64,000 bases of DNA, taken from the NCBI GenBank assembly GCA_037577475.1, contig CM075183.1, positions 20,351,781 to 20,415,780 of the forward strand, in the 5' to 3' direction. The notes under the pieces are model-generated. The model was not told the origin of the DNA. It made no database searches and saw only the letters and a program-made list of their open reading frames with translations. Source of the DNA: Chaunax sp. Z400 (lineage: Eukaryota > Chordata > Actinopteri > Lophiiformes > Chaunacidae). Within the stretch, counting starts at the first letter, position 1. Every line of letters starts with the position of its first letter. Shown piece after piece: positions 1-10,692 of this stretch. The position numbers and the translations under genes are program-made.

Positions 1-266
1 TGTGTGTGTGTGTCTGTGTGTGTGTGTGTGTGTCTGTCTGTGTGTGTGTGTGTGTGTGTCTCTGTGTGTGTGTGTGTGTGTGTCTGTGTGTGTGTGTCTG
101 TCTGTGTGTGTCTGTGTGTGTGAGTGTCTGTCTGTGAGTGTCTGTGTGTGTGTGTGTGTGTTTGTGAGTGTGTGTGTGAGTGTGTGTGTCTGTGTGTGTG
201 CGTGTGTGTGTGTGTCTGTCTGTGTCTGTCTGTGTCTGTCTGTGTCTGTGTGTGTCTGTGTGTGTG
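1..266. repeat. Imperfect (GT)n microsatellite with TC interruptions
   Basis: This is an almost continuous TG run broken by TCTG and GAG variants, and it probably continues past the window edge. The many interruptions suggest an old tract. Confidence 0.97.
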
Positions 267-368
267 ACTCAGTCAAAACAGCTTTCTGCTCGGCTGAAAG
301 CAGCTCTTAGGACTTCCGTCTGTGGGCGCCCACATACTACATGTTAAGCACACGGAGCTGTGATCGAC

Positions 369-386
369 TGTGTGTGTGTGTGTGTG

Positions 387-454
<68 letters not shown>

Positions 455-484
455 TGGTGTGTGTGTGTGTGTGTGTTGTGTGTT
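369..484. repeat. (GT)n microsatellite
   Basis: About 57 GT units, nearly pure, with TTG and GGTGG breaks near 387 and 453-458. Confidence 0.97.
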
Positions 485-1662
485 ATCGCTCCACGCCATC
501 GGTCTCTCTCTCTCAGGCAAAACATGGGATCTTGGCGGCTCATTTGAGATGAACAGATAAGAGGGTTTTGTGGAAAGATGGAGGAAGACGGTATAGAGGA
601 GCCTCTATATCACTGCGGTCGCATCGATGTCGACATAGAGGACGTATGGAAGGCTGTCAATCAATTGTGCTGTTCTATAACGAGTAAAATTAGTTGTCTT
701 GGAAACAAGAGTTCAGTGGAGAGTCGAGACGCGACGCAGCTGAAGTAACAGGAGACGGACGAGTGGAGGCACAACAGACAGTAATATAAAGGTGCTGAAT
801 GATGTAAAGATGAGGTGAACGAGCTTGTTTCAGACGCCATTCACAAACAGTAATTATAATATAAAACGAATGCTTCTTCCTGATAAACAACAGACAAGAC
901 GTTCAGCCTGATCTCTCATCCAAACTGGAAAACAATCATGTTTGGAGGAGAAACATGACATCGTCTGGATTTACTTCCTCTGTCCCAATCACACCAGTTT
1001 AAGCTTTACTGGTTTCTCCTATGTTGTCCCCAAGCAGAGCTCTCGGTTTCCTTTTTTGGGCTGCAAAGTTTCCTTTTTCTCCCCCCCAAATAAAGCCAGG
1101 AAGCATGATGGGTGGGGGAAAAAAGAAGGGATGATATTATTTTGGAAAAGGATTTCAGGCAAACAGGAGAAGGAAGGAGGTGAGGAGGTGAGGAGGCGAG
1201 GAGGACGGCATGTGTTGTGACGGCTCTGCGTAGGAGGACTTGTCAGGTAGCCCACTGGATCTCAGCCACACCAAAACACAGAGACTACAAGAGACGTCCG
1301 GTCGACTCTGACTGTCCTGCATCTGAAGCTAATGTCTGACCACAGGTTCAAGACAGATTAGCTCGTTTTCAGCCAGAGTTGCGTTTTTTTTTAAACAGAA
1401 AAGCCTTTCTCGTATAAACGGATGGTCAAAAGGCGAAACAGTCCTCATGCAAACATGAAGTAAACATAGGACTGAACTGTTCGGACTTCCGGTCAGTGAT
1501 GAGAGAAAATCTAATGAGATCAATAGGTGGATGATGGGGGAGAGGTGGGAGGAAAAAACAAAACATGGCCGACCTTTAAAGCCCCAAAGCAAACAGTGAG
1601 GGATGGAGTAAATAAAGAAGTCTCTGACAAACACACCGTGTTTACCCTCCTCTTCACACTGA

Positions 1663-1716
1663 AGAGGGGAGGAGGAGGAGGAGGGAGGGAGGAGGAGGAG
1701 GGAGGGAGGCGGAAGG
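1663..1716. repeat. (GGA)n purine-rich tract
   Basis: GGA/GGGA units on the plus strand: an imperfect trinucleotide repeat with strong purine bias. Confidence 0.85.
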
Positions 1717-1877
1717 GGGTGATAATGGGGTTTGAGTGTAAGTGACAGAGAGAGATTAGATGAGATTATATCCTAAGAGGAAATGGAAACTGAGGAGGGT
1801 GAGGATTAAATTATTATTATTATCACAAAGAAAGTTGTTTGATCAGTGAGAATACTTCAATAAAATACTACATCTTT

Positions 1878-1913
1878 TACTACTACTACTACTATTACTA
1901 CTACTATTGCTAC
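1878..1913. repeat. (TAC)n microsatellite, imperfect
   Basis: About twelve TAC units with ATT and TTGC interruptions. Confidence 0.8.
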
Positions 1914-2727
1914 TTAATGTAACTTTTACTACTGTTACTGATGCTTATACAACTACTCACAGTACTTTGACACGTCTTATACTCATTCTGTAGGTAATAG
2001 TACATCTTCTACTGCTTTAGCTTGTACTGCAGCTCTACTTCTTCCAGCTAAATGGAGAGAATGAATGAGGAGGTAAATAAAGAGGACGAGTGTAGTTACT
2101 GGGGGTAATTAGCTGTCTAAACATTTGGTGTTCGCTCCCATTGACTTTTGTCCACCTGTTAATCCTGATGGCATCTTCAGCTCATTGACACCACGGTGTG
2201 AGTTCTACCAGGAAACACACACATGGACACACACAGTGCTGATACCCCTGTTATAATGTGTGACTATATGAAGGGGGGTAAATATGTCTGTTTAAGGAGC
2301 CCTTCTGTCAGAGCAGGTGAGATAAAGATGGAATTTGATTTGGACACAAAGGGAGGGTGAGGGTGAAGGAGAGAGAGGGATGGGGGAGTAAAAAAGAGAA
2401 GGATGGGGGGAGTATTTTGTATTCAGTCTCTTCAGAATCTCTCAAAAGTTTGGTTCATTTTTCTGGCCCAATGTGTCCAAAAATGGCCCAAAATTAAATA
2501 TATGTCTATTTTTTATATTATTGTAAGACATGTTGCTGCACATAAATTTAAAGATAGCAATAAAACAAACAATTGTTTAATTTATCTTGATATTTAATGA
2601 ATTAAATCTCTTGAAATCCCCTGTTTGTGGGCAAAAATCAAGCGCACTTTGGTCTTTCCCCCTGAATTTTGTCTGAAAGGCAACTGTGTCCTCTGCAGTG
2701 CTGCTATCAAGCTCCATAAATGAAGCA

Positions 2728-2830
2728 GGCTGTAGCTAACAATTATTTACATCATGAATTAATTTCACTATTATTTTTTTCAATTAATTGATTTCTTAGT
2801 CTATCAAATAGTGAAAAGTCATTTTCTGTC
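2728..2830 (+). mobile_element. Fragment of a dispersed teleost repeat (GGCTGTAGCTAA end), copy 1
   Basis: It starts GGCTGTAGCTAACAATTATT and continues into an ATTAAT/AATTGATT-rich stretch and CAAATAGTGAAAA. The reverse complement of 27506-27362 begins GGCTGCAGCTAATGATT and follows the same course. The two copies therefore support each other from sequence alone. The pattern matches a dispersed repeat frequent in fish; I cannot name the class. Confidence 0.6.
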
Positions 2831-3325
2831 AGTGAAGTAAACATTGCAGCTCTTAATTTAAATATGGGATTAGAAATTAGAGCAGAATGACAGAAATATG
2901 ACGTTTGAGGTCAAACGCTACCTGAGAATACAAATAATTGTGTTACAATGTGTTTTGTGCCGATTTAGGGAAGATTGTTTTTTGCATGACTTACAATTCA
3001 ACCACTTTTCTGTAAAAATATTGCAGGGATTGGTTAAATTTGGCTCAACACCTTATTACTCTTGCATGTTTTTGCGCTAAGGGAGAGAAAATGAGAACAA
3101 CTGATGGCTGTAGAGGAAAGGAAATATAAATCAAGAGAGGAAACAAGTGAAGGATTTGGCTGAAACTCCCCCGTCTCTCTTTGTCTGGACAAAGTCTGCA
3201 GCTCTGGTTAACATCACAGTTTTATCTCTGCTATCTGAAGATGTTACGGTGAACTAATCCTCCTCCTGCAGCAGACAGGTTCTCTGCACCAAACTCTACC
3301 TGAGACGGGGGTCACGTGAAAGGTT

Positions 3326-3328
<3 letters not shown>

Positions 3329-3397
<69 letters not shown>
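3329..3397. repeat. (GT)n microsatellite
   Basis: About 34 uninterrupted GT units, followed 141 bases later by a (CA)n tract, so the two form an inverted pair. Confidence 0.98.
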
Positions 3398-3400
<3 letters not shown>

Positions 3401-3537
3401 GAGAGCACGCATCAAATTAAGAGTGTGTTTGTGGCTTGCGTGGCATGACGGGTTCAAAGGAAAACCTCCAGGTATACATTACAGCTGAACTCCCTCACCT
3501 GGCTGGATGCAGATTCATATCTGGGCCAGGATTAATA

Positions 3538-3538
<1 letters not shown>

Positions 3539-3605
<67 letters not shown>
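3539..3605. repeat. (CA)n microsatellite
   Basis: About 33 uninterrupted CA units, complementary to the GT tract at 3329-3397. Confidence 0.98.
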
Positions 3606-3607
<2 letters not shown>

Positions 3608-3929
3608 CAAACCCTCTGCATGTGTGTGAATGAGCCAAATGTAAGTTCTGGGTTTCTGTGCAGACTCGGTGATGTTATCCTTGTTTTCACTGCCCTTGTA
3701 TTTTATTTAACTGTTATATTTCATTCTTTAATTAATCAGGTGCATTTTAAAGGTTTCTGTTTGACAGCTTTAAACATAAGCAGTAAAATGTGATTCGAGA
3801 AAGTAGATTCCAGCTGAATACCAGAGGAAAGATTTGGAGATCTGGGTTCATGCACACAGATTCCACTAGAGGGCCTCAGTGAGAGCGATGGTACAGCAAA
3901 TACACTTCCACTGGGAATGAGGGGAATCC

Positions 3930-3931
<2 letters not shown>

Positions 3932-3969
<38 letters not shown>
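3932..3969. repeat. (GA)n microsatellite
   Basis: Nineteen uninterrupted GA units. Confidence 0.97.
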
Positions 3970-3972
<3 letters not shown>

Positions 3973-5629
3973 GACAGCCACACCTCACTCATCCCTCCAC
4001 AGCCTGAGGAAACACCGTTTATCTGAAGGCCATGAAATGTGGTTGAAACTGTTTCCAGTTGACTACGACACTTATGTCCTGATGTCTTTGGTTCTCCTCT
4101 ATCCGACTTCTTGCTCCTCTCTTCCTCCTCATCCTCCCCGGGAGGGTGTGGTCAGCCACATTCCTACAAGCTGGACCCCCCCCCGCCCGACACCTTTAAC
4201 AACACGTCATGCCTGCTCCACACACGACCGACACCTACAAATATCTTGATTCTTACATTTTCTCATCGTTTTTCTCACACATGACAGTTCGGAGGTGACT
4301 GGAGTTACATCAGCGACTGCTTTAGGACTACTGATGGAACTTCCTCACTGAGATATCCTCTAAATTGAAACACTTCCACGCATGGAGGTAAATGTTCTAA
4401 TAGAGTTGGTGTAATTGTTTGCATTTTGTTCATACGGTCATATTTACCTCCTAGTGAGGTGATTTTCTGTGCATTGTGTGAAATCAGCTTAATACCTCAG
4501 CCTGACGTCACTGACCTCAACCTAAAAACCTCACTTTGTGCTCTGTAAAGCAAGAAACATGGGATGCAAACATCTTTATGGAAGGCACTCATGATGAGGA
4601 GCAAGAGTGCAGGCCTGATTGGACACGCCCGGTGTGTGGGCGGGACCATAAGCATCACCCACTATCCCTTATGAATAATTAACTAAGTGTGAATATTCAT
4701 GATATGCAGACTTGTTGGAATATTTGATGAGAAGCAGGACAGAGACTTTTCTCCTGTCTGATGCAGGGATGTCAGAGATGTGAAGCTATGAACGCTGCAG
4801 CTGGGATTATTCTACCCAATGCAGGGTGAGGAGAGGTGAAATATATGCGCAAACGCAAACACACCCCTCCTGGATATCTGATGCGTCTCAGGTACAAAGA
4901 CAAAATTCATCTCATGAGTGATAATAAAGCCACAATAAAGCACAGATTCTACTCCTTGCAGGGTTGAGATGGATTCTAATGATTCTATACGTCATGCGTC
5001 TGTTACCAGGTGCTGTCAACATAAATCACACCTGCAGGTTCACGTTTAGTGTCACCAAACCAAAACGACGCGCATGACAGAGCAGGAATGCTGCATTTAA
5101 ACCTGAATATTTGACTGAGAAGACGTGCAGGCTCTGCAGAAGCAGAGCTCATGTGTCGTCTGAGTGTTTGACATGATGATTAAGGCGTAGAAAGTGCGCC
5201 TCTGGTTCGTGTTGCTGCAGGCAGCCTCCGGTTCTGCATGGAGCGGGGAGAAAAGAAACGTGATGCGCAGGACAGAAACTCTCCGAGCGTCCATGAAACC
5301 ACAAAGCGGAGCTCATGAAGCTGCTCCACGAAGTTAGAAGAAAAAGCGAACACAGAGTTGAATAACTGGATTAAATGCGTGGTTATTATTTCTTTGCAAC
5401 CGTAATAAAATAGTGACGGGATTATTCTTATCAGAGCAGATGAATGAGCGCTTGTTAAAAAGCAGCCTCTCTATTTATAAACCTCCGGTTTGGGCTTCCT
5501 GGGAGAGCTGCTGGTGTCCCGGCGCCGGCTGAGTGAGAGGTCTCGGGTTGTTCATGCGGGTATCTTGCGGGGCAAAGGCCGTTAGAGGACACTAAATCTG
5601 TGCAAAAGAGAAGTGGAAAACACACTTAC
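3970..5629. other. No further exon seen: proximal intron 1 of the minus-strand gene
   Basis: Unique sequence that becomes GC- and CpG-richer after about 5480, consistent with a CpG-rich promoter edge reaching into the intron. No minus-strand exon with the CYGC/CDCSG-type cysteine motif expected after the signal exon was found. Confidence 0.5.
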
Positions 5630-5716
5630 CGCAGAGTCTGATGGCTGCACCGCGACGCACAGGGCGAGGAAGAGCAGAGGCACGGCGAGCTGTCGCAGGC
5701 TCAAGTCTTTATTCAT
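5630..5716 (-). CDS. col4a5: First coding exon (signal peptide) of an odd-numbered type IV collagen chain, probably alpha-5; partial gene
   Basis: Read on the minus strand, ATG at 5716-5714 opens 29 codons that end exactly at a consensus donor (GCG, then GTAAGTG at 5629-5623), phase 0. The peptide starts MNKDLSLRQ, has a hydrophobic core LAVPLLFLALCVAV, and ends QPSDSA, a typical secretory signal with small residues near the cleavage site. The start has a good context (CAAGATGA). Known of the family: alpha-1, -3 and -5(IV) genes begin with one signal-peptide exon ending near Ala, followed by a short cysteine-rich exon. Identity rests on this layout and on the divergent neighbour at 8229, which carries a recognisable even-numbered alpha(IV) N-terminus; the exon itself contains no collagen sequence. 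The product would be a secreted basement-membrane collagen chain. The next exon was not found down to position 1, so intron 1 exceeds 5.6 kb. col4a1 or col4a3 remain possible; an unrelated secreted protein is less likely. Confidence 0.62.
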
Positions 5717-7059
5717 CTTGAGGGAATAAAACAATGATCCGCCCGCTTTAACACTCTCAAACTGTGCGGCTCTCTACTCACACGTCATAGCCCTGATTCC
5801 CCCCGCCGAGCGCACTTCAGTGAAACAGAAATAAGGAGAAAAACACTTCTTCTCGGTGTTTTGGCTGTTGCGCTTTCAGAGGCTCCTAGTGGTCCTGGCT
5901 CTGGCACCGTGCGCCTCTGCAGTCCCCCTCTAACTTTTTCTCTCCTCGACTTGCAAACCTGCCCTGCCGGATCTACTTCCCGCACCCATGGGCGCACTGA
6001 TATCAGCCCCGTGCACCTACACAAGACAGAGAATTCATGTAGAATAAAGTTTATGGATATCTTGCGCCTTCAAAGTTCGTCCTAAAGAGGCAGCCGGTGT
6101 GCGTAATATCGCTGACCTGACAGATAACAGCTGCCGTTTCCGCTGTTTTAAGCTCTTCACCAATGAAAAAGAATTGGACCATGTTAGGACCTCGCAAGCG
6201 CGGAAGGATATGCTGCCTTTCTCCTGCATGCCTACCCAATCTATCCATCGCCTGAGGCTGCACGAAAAGCTTTGACATTAAATCTTTATTTTTACATGTT
6301 CTGTACGCCCAGGCATGTTACATTCCTGCCAGATTATAGAAGGATAAATACTCACTTTTGACTCCTGACAGGGGGATGCTGCTGGCAGGCTGGAGAGAAA
6401 TTAACCATTTTCTCTTTAAATAAAATACATAATACATATAATACACCTTCTCATGTGGGGGTTATTGGATTAACTGGAAGGTCATAATCACAGCTGCTGT
6501 TAATCATATGAACTGTATGGATGTGATCATCTAACATTCCTAAAAAAACTCATGAAACTGATGCAGATTTTTTTCCTATGATGCAACATTTTATTGTGAA
6601 ATATTCATCAATTATGAAAGTGCAAAAATCCAAATGGCAATTTTTATGGGTGGTAGCAGATAAAAGTAATCAGGACTTAATCTGTTCTCACATTTAATTT
6701 GTTTTAGCACTTTTTTCTTACTGTATTCAGAGTCAGCTGCAGACCAGATTTCTGAAAAGTCTCTCTGACTTCATAAATGGTAGCGAGGAGACCTGGAAAC
6801 TGTCAAAATCAAAGAAATACATGCAAAGTTCTGATGTTTGCAGAAAGTTTTATTATATTATGTGAATTTGCATAGATGATCTTATGTTAGGTTGCACTAA
6901 AGAATTATCTCTTATTGCAGAGGTAAAATCAATTTAATGCTCATCCAATTGCTAAAAACTCTTCTTATAATGCAGGTTTGGGGTTTTGGTTGAGGATATA
7001 GTTAGGTTAATTAATATACTCATTCTTGCAGCAATTAAAATTGATAATATGACTTGAAA

Positions 7060-7300
7060 ATCCTATGACGTAGTGCAAAACTTCACAGGTCCTATGTAGG
7101 ATCCCTGTGGTACACCGCAGCTAAAGTAAAGCCTCAAACAAGAGCAAAGGCACCTTCATCCAACGGATATGATATAATTTAATGGGGAACATGAACGTAC
7201 TTTCAACAGATGAATTAACATGTTGTGACTGACAGAGCTGAAGGCTCACTCAGGTCAAGTAGAACTAAAATAGAACATCCGGGAGCTAAAAGTGGACTGT
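7060..7300 (-). mobile_element. Decayed interspersed repeat with a reverse-transcriptase-like motif (antisense)
   Basis: On the minus strand, 7126-7085 reads SCGVPQGSYIGP. This closely resembles the CGVPQGS(I/V)LGP motif of LINE reverse transcriptases. The frame closes soon after, and no longer RT homology is evident. The adjoining plus-strand sequence (about 7230-7300, with AACTAAAATAGAACATCCGG) resembles a dispersed repeat common in fish. It is degenerate and clearly inactive. It lies in the AT-rich centre of the divergent promoter region. Confidence 0.4.
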
Positions 7301-7729
7301 TTGCAACTTGAGAAACCCAGCAGAGATCAGAACAGATGTGTCCAAATAAAGTTTTTCATTTATCTTAAGACAGATATGACAACGCAGAACTATGAGAACC
7401 CTGTTCCACAACCCTTTAAAAGAACAGTTTTTTAAAACCTCCTACCCAGCAGATTAAATCAAGGTTTCTGTTCTGAACCAAACTTGATGTCCTTGTACAT
7501 TTAACCAATAAATGGCTGCAAATTTTGCATAAAGGTCAATTTAACCCTCAGTATCTTTCAGAAATTAACCTTTTTAAAAAAAATATTATGTTGAAATCGC
7601 AGGGGATATGGCTGGAAAAGATCCAAAAAATGTTCATAAAGGTTTCTATAAACTCGTAATCTGGCATCAAACAATACAGAGGAAAGTCTTTTATATCTTT
7701 AATAGTTAAATATTGTCTTTATTTTTTAT

Positions 7730-7737
7730 TATAAAGG
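7730..7737 (+). promoter_or_regulatory. TATA-like motif upstream of the plus-strand gene
   Basis: TATAAAGG occurs where the AT-rich middle of the divergent region gives way to the GC-richer leader. A start site near 7757-7762 would fit the predicted noncoding exon ending at 7931. It is one motif in an AT-rich context, so the support is weak. Confidence 0.3.
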
Positions 7738-7756
7738 ACAGAACTGTCTCCTTTGC

Positions 7757-7931
7757 GGGACCAGACTGAACAGTTTGTGGTCTGTGAGCAGGGGTAAAAC
7801 TGTTGTGTCCAAAGGTATGGAGGCATGAATGACATGTGTTTGGCCCCTCCTCTCCTGCTGCTGTGCAGCGCTGCTGAGTTGAAGCGCAACAACCCGGAGA
7901 GCGCAGCAGCGACTTCGCCGCTGCAACTTTG
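7757..7931 (+). other. Probable noncoding 5' exon of the col4a6-like gene (5' limit approximate)
   Basis: A GC-rich stretch ends at CAACTTTG followed by a consensus donor GTGAGT at 7932. A matching acceptor (pyrimidine tract then GGGTAG) ends at 8119. Splicing would remove 188 bases that contain the (GT)n tract at 8017. The 5' limit is only a guess, about 27 bases past the TATA-like motif at 7730. Transcript evidence would decide it. Confidence 0.42.
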
Positions 7932-8014
7932 GTGAGTTGGATAAGCTCCTATTTTATGAACGAAATCCCCCGCAAACAGGGTCTCCGTGGTGGTGGCGGT
8001 TTAATGCGTGAAGC

Positions 8015-8016
<2 letters not shown>

Positions 8017-8045
<29 letters not shown>
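8017..8045. repeat. Short (GT)n in the predicted 5' UTR intron
   Basis: About 14 GT units inside the predicted 188-base intron, between two GC-rich leader segments. Confidence 0.95.
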
Positions 8046-8119
8046 CTGCACAGAGGCGGGTGGTGTTTGGCGAGGGGACTACTTTATCTCTCCCTTTCTC
8101 TCTGTCTGTCTCCGGGTAG

Positions 8120-8228
8120 ATGACAGGGTTTTTGGAGCCGTCGATGAGCGCGTTGGAAGAGGCTTGCTGGTGAAGACAAGGGAGTCGAGTCTCGCCCTGC
8201 GGTTCCCCCTCTAACCAGTCGGATCAAA
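8120..8228 (+). other. Probable 5' UTR part of exon 1, carrying a 17-codon uORF
   Basis: If the acceptor at 8118-8119 is used, the exon begins directly with ATG at 8120. This opens a 17-codon reading frame with a second in-frame ATG at 8144 and a TGA stop at 8171-8173. The stop lies 55 bases before the collagen ATG at 8229. Such a uORF would be expected to lower translation of the main frame. Its use depends on the unproven splice or on a start site upstream of 8120. Confidence 0.4.
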
Positions 8229-8239
8229 ATGAAACTCCT
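8229..8239 (+). CDS. col4a6: Coding part of exon 1 of an even-numbered type IV collagen chain, probably alpha-6
   Basis: ATG at 8229 (context CAAAATGA) is followed by only 11 coding bases before a donor GTAAGA at 8240, giving M-K-L plus two bases of a Leu codon. Joined in phase to the exon at 8403, it gives the signal peptide MKLLICVVAVALAVRSTHG. An unspliced reading stops at once (CTG TAA), which supports the splice. From memory, the human COL4A6 first exons likewise encode only the first few residues of the signal peptide, with the rest in exon 2. The exon is far too short to be found as an ORF. It lies 2.5 kb from the divergent signal exon at 5716. The product is the first residues of a secreted, network-forming basement-membrane collagen. 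Confidence 0.68.
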
Positions 8240-8402
8240 GTAAGACCTTTTCCTCTAGAAATAAATTCATTTATCAGGAGTTTCGGCTCCAGGACTGGTT
8301 GCGGCTCTGAGCTACACCATTAGCCCAGCTCCGGCGCAGTTTACCTGCCAGATAATCACTGGAAAAAACGCCACACTAACCAAATCTTAATTTCTCCTGC
8401 AG
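8240..8402 (+). other. Intron 1 of the col4a6-like gene
   Basis: GTAAGA donor and TCTCCTGCAG acceptor, 163 bases. It interrupts the signal peptide after the first two bases of codon 4. Confidence 0.68.
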
Positions 8403-8448
8403 GATTTGCGTGGTGGCGGTCGCGTTGGCGGTGAGATCTACGCACGGA
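8403..8448 (+). CDS. col4a6: Exon 2 (rest of the signal peptide) of the alpha-6(IV)-like collagen gene
   Basis: A 46-base exon lies between an acceptor (TTTCTCCTGCAG, ending 8402) and a strong donor (GGA, then GTAAGT at 8449). Completing the Leu codon from exon 1, it encodes ICVVAVALAVRSTHG: a hydrophobic core followed by a polar, small-residue cleavage region. It ends in phase 0, as does the exon at 63036, so the frame runs through without a stop. GC content is high, as in the surrounding promoter-side sequence. The intron that follows is about 54.6 kb. Signal cleavage is probably near THG or the next Gly. Alternatives are col4a2 or col4a4, but the two-exon signal peptide plus giant intron 2 is closest to what is known of COL4A6. 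Confidence 0.7.
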
Positions 8449-9539
8449 GTAAGTCCCATTTGTTTACTATGACAGCCCTTCAGGTGAAGAGGCTCTCACG
8501 CGATTTTTATTTATAGCGCTGATTCAGAATTTAGCAGCCTAAACGGTGGATGTATGTTGGTGTAGATGGAGGATCTACTTTTCCTGTGCGTAAAAACGGC
8601 TCAGCTGATGTGACCGAACGCGGAGGCCACTCTGCTTTAAGCCACTTTAAAAAAGAAAAGAAAAAAGAAAACATTTAACACCACAACTCACACTTGTTGC
8701 ATTGATCATATGCTTATTATAAGTGACTGTGCAGCGCATGGAGCTGCATTCTGCACAGGTCTCTCATGTCTCTGTGCGTCACGCTGTGGGTGTCTTCAGT
8801 CTGCCGCATGAGGACACACGGAATATTCTCTCCAGACCTTAAAGCACGCTCCATTCAGCGAATCATTGTACTTTTATTATTTATTTATTTTATCTTTTTT
8901 TAATTGAAAATGAAATTTAATGGTGCGTTCAAAGTCGTGCAGGACACTTTCTTAACTATGTGCAATGTTCTTAAGCTGAGGTTTGCATTCATTAGTAGCC
9001 AGATGGAGTGAAAAAGTGAGTAGAGTTTTGAGTGGGCCCGCTCAGAGTCATTAGCAAACCAAGCTCCGCCTCCCCGATGAATATTTAACATTAGGCAGAT
9101 TATTGGGGAAATGTGCTGTTTTCTTTATTTTTTTACTTCTTTTTTTTTTTAAAGCCACACCTATACAACACTCTGCAGCTGAGGGACCAGTGTAAGCATG
9201 GATCACCTGCTTTCATGTCCACATAAATTATATTCTTTAAATATTTATACTTCAGATGCTTTTGCAGACGTGTAGAATTTGTGAATATCAAAATTCTCTC
9301 TTATGCTCTGAGCTTAAACTGCTAATATGAGAGCATCCATTACTCTTCATCACACCAAGGGGAGTCTTCTTCTTAAATGTGACTTGTAATAATTCTACAT
9401 CAGAGCCCACCAGCTAATATTTAATAGCTACTTATTAATGTCATTATTTATGCAGGATTAATGTGAAGTTTGTTCATCTGTGCAGTGAAAACTCAAAGTT
9501 TATATGCATCCCATTTAAATCCAAACTTGAAATTTGGGC

Positions 9540-9769
9540 AACACTTTACTTTAAGCCTCCCCATTCATGTATGAGCACAACAAATAAGTCAATAAATGCT
9601 TTATAACACACTACAATGTAAAGTTCATTGTAAAATCTTTCATATTATTACAACGATCTGTTCACTCAGCAGCCTGTCTGCTCACAACTGCATTATAATG
9701 TGTTATAAATGATTCATGAAAGGTTTCTATGCTGCTTATAGAAGCTACAGGCGGTTAAAATAAAGTGTT
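9540..9769. mobile_element. MITE-like element with AACACTTTA-type terminal inverted repeats
   Basis: The left end AACACTTTACTTTAAG matches the reverse complement of the right end (AACACTTTATTTTAAC) with few differences. The length is 230 bases. The interior is rich in short self-complementary segments (CACTACAATG..., CATTATAATGTG...). There is no coding capacity. Fish genomes carry many MITEs with ends of this kind. No clear target duplication is visible. Confidence 0.6.
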
Positions 9770-10692
9770 TCTCAATTAACCTGAAGGATTTAAGAGTTTC
9801 TTTATTGGGGTTTAGTTTAAAAAGTCATTGGATTATCTGGAAAATTGTAAATATTTGAGATGGATGGTCATCATTTAAATATACAGCAGAAGAAGAAGAC
9901 AGAGAATTTCTTTACTGAGGCACAGACTGGTCCTCTGTGATGACGAGGGTCGGGTGAAGATGTGAAAGGGTCACTCCAGTACTACACCCAGTACCGCCCA
10001 TATTAGAATAAGAAAGCAGTGGAACTGTTTGATGGTGTCATTCAGGCTGATTGGGGACAACATGACTTGTGTAGAATCAGAAGTGTGAGCTCTGTGTCTA
10101 TAATATCTACATTTAGCTTCCAAATCTTCAGTTTCACTCTTTAAAATTCTAAAATCAAGCTTGGCCACCTTTTATGGAACTGGATTTGAAACTTGGTTTC
10201 GCATCCGATTCCATCCAAATATGGAAAAACTATTGAAATCTTTTCAATATAAACATATTAAATCAAAAGTCACTGAAAATGTTCTCTTGAGTGAACGAAC
10301 AGAAGGTCTTTTATCAGCCATAGTGTCAAACGTAAAAGTACTCATTATGTAGAAATAGGCCTTTTATTTATTTTATTACTGATGCATTCATATTTAAGGA
10401 ATATTAACTGGTGTGGGAACTAGTAGGTAGTTAAATCTATAAAAATGTGTCTTATTTTGATGTTCAAATTGAGTGCATGTGTAAAATCTTAGTATTAAAA
10501 GTAACCAGTACTGAAGTTGTGGAGAAATAAGTAATAGATTCCTCTGAAATCTATTGGAGTAGAAATATTCATCAGCATGTAATGATAAAGCTCATCTTAA
10601 TCAGCTCAATATTACAGCTGGTTCTAGAGGCAACATTTAAATGTAATTTCAAGCTTTCATGGTGGTGTTGATACCAACCTTTATCATGAGAG
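9770..10692. other. No gene seen
   Basis: AT-rich unique intronic sequence. I see no repeats beyond short A/T runs. Confidence 0.5.

Larger units (their letters stand above)
485..3328. other. No gene seen: intron 1 of the minus-strand gene
   Basis: Unique, mildly AT-rich sequence containing a GGA-rich tract (1663-1716), a TAC-rich tract (1878-1913) and a dispersed-repeat fragment (2728-2830). No exon with splice sites and collagen-like coding was found on the minus strand. Confidence 0.6.
5717..8119. promoter_or_regulatory. Shared upstream region of the divergent collagen gene pair
   Basis: This is the interval between the two signal-peptide exons. Both ends are GC-rich with frequent CpG (about 5480-6010 and 7850-8450), while 6280-7730 is AT-rich. 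CCAAT motifs are seen at about 6159 and 6235 (plus) and 6174 (minus). Divergent collagen IV genes are known to share bidirectional promoters, but in mammals the start sites are only hundreds of bases apart. A gap above 2 kb with an AT-rich core suggests two separated promoters flanking an old insertion (see 7060-7300). Confidence 0.5.

Noticed and set aside
2..547. Cys/Val- and His/Thr-rich ORFs over GT/CA tracts (also at 30499-30796, 33303-33761, 36512-36760, 52002-53043)
   Set aside because: They are translations of dinucleotide repeats on either strand, often with GTG as a start. Not genes.
578..748. 56-codon ATG frame (MEEDGIEEPLYHCGR...) just after the GT tract
   Set aside because: No splice sites, domain or conservation that I can see. 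The length is within chance expectation.
5097..5294. Candidate second exon of the minus-strand collagen gene
   Set aside because: An acceptor-like CTGCAG is present, but the frame lacks the CYGC/CDCSG-type cysteine motif and Gly-X-Y start expected there.
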